15,574 nt of DNA from CAZEPJ01 sp964514105 (GTDB taxonomy: Bacteria > Desulfobacterota > Desulfocorpusculales > Desulfocorpusculum), in NCBI GenBank assembly GCA_964514105.1, contig CAZEPJ010000087.1, forward strand, positions 1 to 15,574. Reading direction: 5' to 3'. Made by a program: the position numbers and the translations under genes. Below, piece after piece: positions 10,223 to 15,574 of this stretch (position 1 is its first letter; each line of letters starts with the position of its first letter). The notes beneath the pieces are model-generated. The model had not been told where the DNA came from. It saw only the letters and a list, made by a program, of their open reading frames with translations, and ran no database searches.

Positions 10223-11329
10223 TCAAAGCCTCATGGGCATGATCACGGCCAGGAACCCTTCGTCCTGCTCGTCCTTGACGACCACGGGGCTGGTTTCGTC
10301 ATTGGCCTCGATGAGCACGCGATCCGCGCTCAGAGCCGAGAGCACATCGATGAGATAGCGCGAATTGAAAGATATCGTGAAAGGCTCCTTCACATACTCG
10401 GCCTCGACCTTCTCCTCGGATTCGCCGATATCCGGGTTGCTGGAGGAAAGCCTAAGGAGGTTCTTGGTCACCTCGATGCGCACCCCGCGAAACCTCTCCA
10501 GCGATACGATGGAAGCCCTGCGCAGGGCCTCCAGAAAGTCCGCCCTGGCGATTCGCACCGACTTGGAGCTGAACTTGGGGATAACGTCCTTGTAGTTTGG
10601 AAACACCCCGTCGATAAGCCGGACATAGAGGGTGACATGGCGGGACCTTACAATCAGGTGGTTCTCGCTAATCCCCAATTCCGCCGGACCGTCATGCTCC
10701 TGAAGGATCTTTCGGATCTCCATCATCCCCTTGCGTGGGATGATGACAGAGCGATCCTGGGGCAGCGTCACGGACAGCTCCCTGTCGATGAGAGCCAGCC
10801 GGTGGCCGTCCGTCCCCACGAATCGAATGCCGCTTGCCCCGGGAACCCGCTCCACGAATATGCCGCTCAGGTTGAACTGAACGTCGTCCACCGAGACGGC
10901 ATACAGCGTCTTGTCGATCATGTCCCGCACAACCCCCGAGTCCACCTTTGACAGCAGCGCGGGGTTAAACCGCGGAAACTTTGGAAACTCTTCATCGGGC
11001 AATCCCTTGAGTCTGAACACCACGCTCTTGCAAACAATCCTCACGTTGTGGTTTTCATCGCACGAGACAGTCACATCCGAGGGAGGAAGCTCCTTGACTA
11101 TCTCGAACATCTTTCTCGCAAGCACCGTGGTCTTCCCGTCAACCCTCGTTTCCACCGGGATCACATAATCAACCGAGACCTCAAGGTCCGTGGCCGACAG
11201 GCGCAGGCTACTTCCCTCAGGGTCCAGAAGGACGTTGGACAGGATGGGCATGATGTTCTTCTTGTCAGTGATCGTCTGGATGAACTGAAGGGACCTGTAC
11301 ATGGCCTCACGATTAATGACGATCTCCAT
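10223..11329 (-). CDS. dnaN: DNA polymerase III beta subunit (sliding clamp)
   Basis: The 368-residue product has the usual clamp length, with three repeated domains of about 120 residues forming a dimeric ring that tethers polymerase III and binds many repair proteins. Recognisable segments are the N-terminus MEIVINREAMYRSLQFIQ, TDKKNIMPILSNVLL and SATDLEVSV, the middle-domain FVGTDGHRLALID, and IDGVFPNYKDVIP. The C-terminus is LAVIMPMRL, the classic beta-clamp ending that lines the peptide-binding groove. The start ATG is preceded by GAGGAG nine bases upstream. It is the first gene of the dnaN-gyrB-gyrA-gpsA operon, read from a promoter about 170 bases upstream. The place upstream where dnaA is often found is occupied by an unrelated divergent operon. 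Confidence 0.98.
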   Translation of the reverse strand: MEIVINREAMYRSLQFIQTITDKKNIMPILSNVLLDPEGSSLRLSATDLEVSVDYVIPVETRVDGKTTVLARKMFEIVKELPPSDVTVSCDENHNVRIVCKSVVFRLKGLPDEEFPKFPRFNPALLSKVDSGVVRDMIDKTLYAVSVDDVQFNLSGIFVERVPGASGIRFVGTDGHRLALIDRELSVTLPQDRSVIIPRKGMMEIRKILQEHDGPAELGISENHLIVRSRHVTLYVRLIDGVFPNYKDVIPKFSSKSVRIARADFLEALRRASIVSLERFRGVRIEVTKNLLRLSSSNPDIGESEEKVEAEYVKEPFTISFNSRYLIDVLSALSADRVLIEANDETSPVVVKDEQDEGFLAVIMPMRL

Positions 11330-11403
11330 TGTCTCACTCTCCTCATCATGTCAATAAGCCCCTGGATCTCTGCAAGAGAAAGACAACCGGCGAATATGAC
11401 AAG

Positions 11404-11429
11404 AAAAAACTTCAACAGGACGGTGTTGA
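11404..11429 (-). terminator. Weak terminator-like hairpin with T-run in the dnaN leader
   Basis: Read on the minus strand, TCAACA and TGTTGA form a perfect 6-bp stem around the loop CCGTCC. Two bases later comes TTTTTT. The shape is that of an intrinsic terminator, but the stem is short and A/U-rich, so it would be inefficient. It lies between the predicted promoter and the dnaN start, where it could act as a partial attenuator or be chance. Confidence 0.3.
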
Positions 11430-11506
11430 CCGAAAGCCAATCGCATCCACGCGTCTGCCGATCGGGGCATCCTGCGGCCCTGAGATGCGTCCTTTTTCAA
11501 CACTCG

Positions 11507-11536
11507 ATTATACCTCAAGAACCACAGCCCTATCAA
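11507..11536 (-). promoter_or_regulatory. Predicted sigma70 promoter for the dnaN-gyrB-gyrA-gpsA operon
   Basis: On the minus strand the -35 box is TTGATA (11531-11536), one or two mismatches from consensus. The -10 box is a perfect TATAAT (11507-11512), and the spacer is 18 bases. Transcription should begin near 11500, giving a leader of about 170 bases before dnaN. It sits in the most AT-rich part of the gap and is the strongest promoter match seen in the window. Confidence 0.65.
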
Positions 11537-11540
11537 TATA

Positions 11541-11569
11541 TTCAACATATGGAATTGGTTACATAAAAT
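11541..11569 (+). promoter_or_regulatory. Possible sigma70 promoter for the tetrapyrrole operon
   Basis: TTCAAC (11541-11546) and TAAAAT (11564-11569) are separated by 17 bases on the plus strand. The -10 matches five of six consensus positions and the -35 only three of six, so it would be weak or activator-dependent. The predicted start near 11576 leaves a leader of about 110-165 bases, depending on which start codon is used. Confidence 0.4.
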
Positions 11570-11578
11570 GTGAACCAA
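11555..11578. promoter_or_regulatory. Imperfect inverted repeat, candidate operator
   Basis: The arms TTGGTTACA (11555-11563) and TGTGAACCAA (11569-11578) are complementary except for one extra G, around TAAAA. The repeat covers the predicted -10 box of the haem-operon promoter, a typical place for a repressor site. It does not cleanly match the Rex, FNR or CRP consensus as known to me, so no regulator is assigned. Confidence 0.35.
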
Positions 11579-11727
11579 AGGGGACATGTCCGGGGGCGGG
11601 CCACGGGCTGGCCAGCGGCGCTAGGGGCTACGGGAATCCCTTGTGATCGCCCGCAGCGCTGACTTAGAATGGTTCACGAATCATGTCTTTCTCACCAGCA
11701 GATGACGGACATGACGGCGCGGGAGCC

Positions 11728-11734
11728 GAGGGGG
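11728..11734 (+). promoter_or_regulatory. Ribosome binding site favouring a GTG start for precorrin-2 dehydrogenase
   Basis: GAGGGGG lies eight bases before the GTG at 11743. The in-frame ATG at 11683 has no purine-rich site in front of it, and the residues it would add are not typical of the family. A second GTG at 11734 with GGGAG at 11721-11725 is an alternative. Confidence 0.45.
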
Positions 11735-11742
11735 TGAACCGC

Positions 11743-12456
11743 GTGGAGCAATGGAGCGGCGAGTCAAGGCGCTTTCTTGCCCTTTTCGTTCGTGTGGAGG
11801 GGAGCCGTTGCCTGGTGGTGGGCGCGGGGCGGGTGGGCCTTCGCAAAGTGGAGGCACTGCTCGAGGCCGGTGGGCGCGTCACCGTGGTGGGGCCCCGGGC
11901 CGGCCCCGGCATCCGGCAGTTGGCTCGTGCGGGCAAGATCGAGTATGAAGCCCGTCGGTTCAAAGAGTCGGACCTGGAGGGGGTGATGCTGCTCGTGGTC
12001 GCCACCAACAGTGCGCGGATCAACCAGGAGGCGGCCGCGGAGGCCAAGAGGCGAGGAATCATCTGCAATGTGGTAGACAGGCCGTCTCTGTGCTCGGCCA
12101 TCTTTCCCGCGGTGGTCAAGAGAGGGCCTCTGCAGATCGCCATCTCCACCGGAGGGGCAAGCCCGGCAATGGCCAGGTGGATCCGCAGCCAGGTGGAATC
12201 AACGCTGGGCGATGAGTATGAAAGGGCCCTGGCCGTTTTGGCGAGGATCAGAAAGGGGGTTTTGGCCAGCGGGATGACGGCCCGGAAGCGCCAGGAGTTC
12301 TTCAGGCGAGTGGCCGGCCCCCGCCTCCTGGAGCTTTGCAAGAAGCAAGATATGAGGGAGATCGATCGGCTCTTGAGAGAAGCCATGGAGGAGTGCACCG
12401 AGCGCAGAGGCGCTGACAGGCCCAGGAAGACGCCGAGAGGGCGAAGTGCGCTCTGA
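11743..12456 (+). CDS. Precorrin-2 dehydrogenase / sirohydrochlorin ferrochelatase (CysG N-terminal / Met8p family)
   Basis: The enzyme oxidises precorrin-2 to sirohydrochlorin with NAD+, and in some relatives also inserts iron to give sirohaem. It has 237 residues from GTG 11743, or 257 from ATG 11683. Family members usually begin a few residues before the FLALFVRVEG segment, which supports a downstream start. The NAD-binding motif GAGRVGLRKVEALLEAG begins about residue 27. CNVVDRP carries the Asp (about 112) matching the proposed catalytic acid of CysG and Met8p. ISTGGASPAMAR follows at about 134-145, and a helical C-terminal dimerisation region completes it. There is no methyltransferase domain, so it is the stand-alone form. 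It leads an operon with ccsA-like, hemA and hemC genes, an order familiar from deltaproteobacteria. Whether it also chelates iron cannot be told from sequence. Confidence 0.92.
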   Translation: MEQWSGESRRFLALFVRVEGSRCLVVGAGRVGLRKVEALLEAGGRVTVVGPRAGPGIRQLARAGKIEYEARRFKESDLEGVMLLVVATNSARINQEAAAEAKRRGIICNVVDRPSLCSAIFPAVVKRGPLQIAISTGGASPAMARWIRSQVESTLGDEYERALAVLARIRKGVLASGMTARKRQEFFRRVAGPRLLELCKKQDMREIDRLLREAMEECTERRGADRPRKTPRGRSAL

Positions 12457-12480
12457 CGCCCGCGGGCGGAACGGGGGTCC

Positions 12481-13308
12481 ATGGATACGTACCTGTTTCA
12501 TACGGCGCTGTTGTGCTACGTGGTGTGTTCGTTGGGGTTCTTCGTGTATATCACAACCCGGCGTCAGGGCGCCGTGCGCTGGACCAAGCTGTTGCTGCTG
12601 GCGGGCCTGGCGATTCACACGACAGTCATCGGCCTGCGGTTCGCTCAGGCAGGCCGTACGCCTGTGACGAGCCTTCACGAATCCCTCTCGTTTTTCGCCT
12701 GGTCCCTCGTGGGGATATTCGCCCTCATCGTCTGGAGATACCGTGCCGACGCCGTGGGAATCCTGGTGACTCCGCTGGCCGCTCTGTTCATGATCGCAGC
12801 GAGCTTTCAGGATTGGACGATCCGGTCCGTGTCGCCGGCGCTGGAGAGCCCGTGGCTTCCCATTCACGTGGGTCTGTCTTTCGCGGGCGAGGCCGTCCTG
12901 GGCGTCGCCTGCGCCGCAGGCGCCGTATATCTGGTCCAGGAAAGGAGGATCAAGAGAAAAGGGGCTTCCCGCTTGGGCAAGGCACTGCCGTCCCTCGAGA
13001 TCCTCGATGAGATCAACTACCGATGCCTGAGCCTGGGATTTCCCCTTCTGACGGCCGGCATCATCACCGGGTCTTTCTGGGCCAGCAACGCCTGGGGATC
13101 GTACTGGACGTGGGACCCCAAGGAGACCTGGGCCCTGATCACGTGGATCATCTATGCCGCGCTGCTCCACCAGAGGTTCAATGCGGGCTGGAGGGGACGG
13201 CGCACGGCAGTGCTCTCCGTGATCGGATTCGCCTTCATCTGTTTCACGTTTCTCGGAGTGAACCTGCTTCTGACGGGACTGCACTCGTACGCCCAGTTCA
13301 ACGGGTGA
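12481..13308 (+). CDS. CcsA/CcsB-type cytochrome c assembly membrane protein
   Basis: This is a 275-residue integral membrane protein with about eight hydrophobic segments (near 5-24, 37-55, 70-86, 92-108, 132-152, 185-201, 217-232 and 244-266). The tryptophan-rich haem-handling motif is clear: WGSYWTWDPKETW at 205-217. Candidate haem-ligand histidines are His66, His129 (LPIHVG), His230 (LLHQR) and His268 (LHSY). In System II cytochrome c maturation this family moves haem across the membrane for attachment to apocytochromes, together with a ResB/Ccs1 partner not seen in this window. In many genomes with hemA-linked copies it is annotated HemX. The WWD motif favours a haem-transport or assembly role here. 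The start is the ATG 24 bases after the preceding stop codon. Confidence 0.9.
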   Translation: MDTYLFHTALLCYVVCSLGFFVYITTRRQGAVRWTKLLLLAGLAIHTTVIGLRFAQAGRTPVTSLHESLSFFAWSLVGIFALIVWRYRADAVGILVTPLAALFMIAASFQDWTIRSVSPALESPWLPIHVGLSFAGEAVLGVACAAGAVYLVQERRIKRKGASRLGKALPSLEILDEINYRCLSLGFPLLTAGIITGSFWASNAWGSYWTWDPKETWALITWIIYAALLHQRFNAGWRGRRTAVLSVIGFAFICFTFLGVNLLLTGLHSYAQFNG

Positions 13309-13357
13309 GCCAAGACCGGAGCGGGTCGGGGTCGCGCCCAGGTGAGATGAGATCGAA

Positions 13358-14638
13358 ATGAAGATGGCGGTTGTGGGACTGAACCACAAGACGGCACCGG
13401 TGGAGATCCGGGAAGCCGTGGCCATGGAGGGGGACATACTCGCCCGGTCCCTCCAACTGTTGCAAGCCCGACAGGGCATCCGCGAAGCCGTGATCCTATC
13501 TACCTGCAACAGGACCGAGATCATCGCAACGGGTGACGGAATCCACGGGATGGTGGAAGCGGCCAGGGATGCCCTGTGCCTTCGGGCGGCTCAGAACGTC
13601 CCGGCCCTGGATCGCTATCTGTACATCCTCGTGGACAAAGACGCCGTGGAGCATCTGTTCACCGTCGCCTCCAGTCTGGATTCCATGGTGGTGGGCGAGC
13701 CCCAGATCCTGGGCCAGGTCAAGGAGGCCTACCGTCAGTCCCTGGCCGCCGGTGCCTGCGGCCCCACGCTCAACCGGTTGTTCCATCATGCCTTCCGCGT
13801 GGCCAAGCGCGTCAGGAACGAGACGGGCATAGCCGAGCATGCCGTCTCGGTCAGCTATGCAGCCGTGGAATTGGCCAGGAGCATCTTCGAGAGCCTGGAT
13901 CGCAAGACGGTCCTCCTGGTGGGCGCGGGCGAGATGGTGGAACTGGCCGCCAGGCACTTCCTCCAGAAAGGCGTGCGCCGCATGCTCGTCACCAATCGAA
14001 CCATGGCGCGCGCCCAGGCCCTGGCCCGGGAGTTTGGGGGCGAGGCCGTTGCGTTCGAGGCGTTGCCCTCGCGGCTCTCCGAGGCCGACATCGTGCTGAG
14101 CTGCACCGGCGCGCCGGAGCCCGTGATCCACGCCGAGGACGTGCGCCGCGCCCTCAAGCTGCGCAAGAACCGCCCCATCTTCTTCATCGACATCGGTGTG
14201 CCCCGGGACGTGGATGCTCAGGTGAACCGCTTGGAGAACGCCTTTCTCTACGACATCGACGATCTGCAGATCGTGGTCCAGGAGAACATGGCCCAGAGAA
14301 AGGCGGAGATGATCCGGGCCCGTCAGATCGTCGAGGAGGAGGGGGAGAAGTTTCTGGGCTTCCTCCAGTCCCAGGATGTCACCCCAACCATCAGGCAGCT
14401 GCGCGAGATGGCCGAACGCGTGAGGCAGCAGGAGTTGGAGCGTACCATGGGCCATCTGCCGCCCATGACGGACAGGGAGCGGCGAGCCCTGGAGGCCATG
14501 ACCCAGGCCATCGTCAACAAGATCCTTCACCGGCCCGTCACGCACCTCAAGCGCGAGGGGGCCAGGGACGGCGCTGGGGTCTACGTCCAGATGGTTCGGG
14601 ACCTTTTCGGGTTCGACGACCCCGGGAAAGAGCGGTGA
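13358..14638 (+). CDS. hemA: Glutamyl-tRNA reductase
   Basis: This enzyme reduces glutamyl-tRNA(Glu) to glutamate-1-semialdehyde with NADPH, the first committed step of C5-pathway tetrapyrrole synthesis and usually its main control point. The 426-residue length is standard. The N-terminus has LNHKTAPVEIRE, the nucleophile is Cys50 in ILSTCNRTE, and GEPQILGQVKEAY and HHAFRVAKRVRNETGI follow. The NADPH-binding segment is LLVGAGEMVELAARHF. The acidic/helical C-terminal part is the dimerisation domain. The start ATG is followed in frame by a second ATG two codons later; GGTGAG lies 11 bases before the first. The stop codon overlaps the start of hemC. Haem feedback through HemA stability is known in enterics, but nothing in this sequence shows it. 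Confidence 0.98.
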   Translation: MKMAVVGLNHKTAPVEIREAVAMEGDILARSLQLLQARQGIREAVILSTCNRTEIIATGDGIHGMVEAARDALCLRAAQNVPALDRYLYILVDKDAVEHLFTVASSLDSMVVGEPQILGQVKEAYRQSLAAGACGPTLNRLFHHAFRVAKRVRNETGIAEHAVSVSYAAVELARSIFESLDRKTVLLVGAGEMVELAARHFLQKGVRRMLVTNRTMARAQALAREFGGEAVAFEALPSRLSEADIVLSCTGAPEPVIHAEDVRRALKLRKNRPIFFIDIGVPRDVDAQVNRLENAFLYDIDDLQIVVQENMAQRKAEMIRARQIVEEEGEKFLGFLQSQDVTPTIRQLREMAERVRQQELERTMGHLPPMTDRERRALEAMTQAIVNKILHRPVTHLKREGARDGAGVYVQMVRDLFGFDDPGKER

Positions 14639-15574
14639 GCGCCAGGCTTCGAATCGGGACGCGGGGCAGCGCCCTGGCCCTGTGGCAGGCCCATTGGGTG
14701 GGGGAGCAACTGGGTCGAAGCCACCCGGGCCTCCGGGTGGAGTACGCCGTCATCCAAACCCAGGGCGATCGGATCCTGGATGCGCCACTGGCCCAGGTGG
14801 GCGGCAAGGCCCTGTTCGTCAAGGAGATCGAGGAGGCCCTTCTGGGGCGGCGGGTGGACCTGGCCGTGCACAGCATCAAGGACCTGCCGGTGGACCTTCC
14901 CCCGGGACTCCACATCGCCGCGGTGCCGGCACGGGAGGATCCGCGCGACGTGCTCATATCGGCCGGCGGCCGATCCCTGGAGCAGTTGCCCAGGTGCGCC
15001 CGTGTGGGGACGAGCAGCCTGCGCAGGCGCGCCCAACTCCTGTATCGCAGACCCGATCTGGAGATCGTCTCCCTTCGCGGCAATGTGGATACGCGGATCC
15101 GCAAGCTGGACGCCGAGGGTCTGGACGGCGTGGTCCTGGCCGCGGCGGGGGTGCGGCGGATGGGAATGGCCCACAGAATCACTCAGGTCTTTTCGCCGCA
15201 GGAGTTTGTCCCCGCCATCGGCCAGGGCGCCTTGGGCATCGAGACCCGGCAGGACGACGAGGCGTCCAACGAACTGGCGGCCGTGCTGGAAGAGCCCATG
15301 GCGCGGGCGTGCGTGGAGGCCGAACGGGAGTTCCTGCGGGTCCTGCAGGGTGGCTGTCAGGTCCCCGTGGGGGCCCTGGCCCGGGTGGAACGGGGAGTCC
15401 TGGTGCTGCAGGGGATGGTGGCCGGCCTGGACGGTGAACCCATGCTCAGGGAGGGCACCTCCGGCTCGCCGGATGCGTCCCGGCAGCTGGGGGCCCAGCT
15501 GGGAAGGCGCCTGCTGGAGCTGGGGGCTCGCGCCGTCCTGGAGGCCCTGGACGGGCGGACGCGGGGGGGGCTGA
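14635..15574 (+). CDS. hemC: Hydroxymethylbilane synthase (porphobilinogen deaminase), 3' end at window edge
   Basis: The enzyme condenses four porphobilinogens into hydroxymethylbilane. The start is a GTG whose GTGA overlaps the hemA stop codon, a classic coupled arrangement. The frame reads ARLRIGTRGSALALWQAHWV at once, the normal HemC N-terminus. Other family segments are VIQTQGDRILD, GGKALFVKEIEEALL, DLAVHSIKDLP with the catalytic Asp83, GTSSLRRRAQLL, LRGNVDTRIRKLD, and AIGQGALGIE. Cys241 in LQGGCQVPVGA anchors the dipyrromethane cofactor. 313 codons are present without a stop, already the full family length, so the gene must end within a few codons beyond the window. A run of eight Gs at 15563-15570 lies just before the edge. 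Deleting one G would place a TGA stop exactly at the end. Confidence 0.95.
   Translation, partial: MSARLRIGTRGSALALWQAHWVGEQLGRSHPGLRVEYAVIQTQGDRILDAPLAQVGGKALFVKEIEEALLGRRVDLAVHSIKDLPVDLPPGLHIAAVPAREDPRDVLISAGGRSLEQLPRCARVGTSSLRRRAQLLYRRPDLEIVSLRGNVDTRIRKLDAEGLDGVVLAAAGVRRMGMAHRITQVFSPQEFVPAIGQGALGIETRQDDEASNELAAVLEEPMARACVEAEREFLRVLQGGCQVPVGALARVERGVLVLQGMVAGLDGEPMLREGTSGSPDASRQLGAQLGRRLLELGARAVLEALDGRTRGGL

Larger units (their letters stand above)
11330..11682. other. Divergent intergenic regulatory region between dnaN and the tetrapyrrole operon
   Basis: This 353-bp stretch has no convincing protein gene. Its centre (about 11500-11570) is much richer in A+T than the surrounding genes and contains both predicted promoters. 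The dnaN side holds a leader of about 170 bases with a hairpin and T-run. The haem side is GC-rich, with a perfect 10-bp palindrome GGACATGTCC (11582-11591) and a small hairpin, GGCCA/TGGCC, near 11600-11615. No DnaA-box cluster of the TTATCCACA type was seen, so there is no support for a replication origin here. No tRNA or riboswitch fold was recognised. Confidence 0.7.

Noticed and set aside
11329..11646. 105-codon plus-strand frame in the dnaN / haem-operon gap
   Set aside because: It starts on the complement of the dnaN start, has no ribosome binding site, and would cross both predicted promoters. The product matches nothing recognisable.
11330..11682. Possible replication origin next to dnaN
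   Set aside because: The region is AT-rich, but no cluster of DnaA boxes, no repeated 13-mers and no adjacent dnaA were found.
11660..11682. T-loop-like GGTTC...GAATC suggesting a tRNA fragment before the haem operon
   Set aside because: No acceptor stem, anticodon arm or D-arm could be fitted around it.
14780..15574. 264-codon plus-strand frame ending exactly at the window edge
   Set aside because: It runs in a different frame through hemC and yields a Trp/Arg/Ser-rich product. The true hemC frame starts at GTG 14635 and carries all the family motifs.

Overview
The window is a dense, high-G+C bacterial chromosome segment (by eye a little over 60% G+C) holding ten protein genes and one clearly AT-richer regulatory gap. 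Three things suggest a deltaproteobacterium in the broad sense (Desulfobacterota and relatives): the gene order precorrin-2 dehydrogenase / ccsA-like / hemA / hemC, a long proteobacterial-type GyrB next to gyrA and dnaN, and abundant multidomain histidine kinases. This lineage call is an inference from gene content and order. No database search was possible.

Positions 1-4183 (+ strand) hold three consecutive two-component signalling genes in one transcription unit: the C-terminal half of a PAS-histidine kinase (HK1, cut by the window edge), a receiver-GAF-PAS-kinase protein (HK2) and a receiver-coiled-coil-kinase protein (HK3). HK2 is degenerate at both phosphorylation sites: the H-box histidine is Gln471 and the receiver aspartate is Glu51. 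Its ATP-binding motifs are intact. HK3 has a canonical receiver and an H-box histidine but a divergent H-box. None of the three has a visible DNA-binding domain. This set is the most unusual part of the window.

Positions 4217-11329 (- strand) hold a compact operon, in transcription order dnaN (sliding clamp), gyrB, gyrA (DNA gyrase) and gpsA (glycerol-3-phosphate dehydrogenase). It converges on the kinase operon with a 33-bp gap. dnaA and recF, often found beside dnaN and gyrB, are not in their usual places, and no DnaA-box cluster was seen.

Positions 11330-11682 are a 353-bp divergent intergenic region, AT-rich in the middle. It appears to carry two back-to-back sigma70-type promoters: a good one facing dnaN and a weaker one facing the tetrapyrrole operon. 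There is also an imperfect inverted repeat over the second -10 box and a weak terminator-like hairpin in the long dnaN leader.

Positions 11683-15574 (+ strand) hold a tetrapyrrole / cytochrome c operon: precorrin-2 dehydrogenase, a CcsA-type haem-handling membrane protein, glutamyl-tRNA reductase (hemA) and hydroxymethylbilane synthase (hemC, running off the window end). Together they start tetrapyrrole synthesis from glutamyl-tRNA, divert part of it to sirohaem, and support haem delivery for c-type cytochromes, as expected in an anaerobe or facultative anaerobe rich in cytochromes and sirohaem enzymes.
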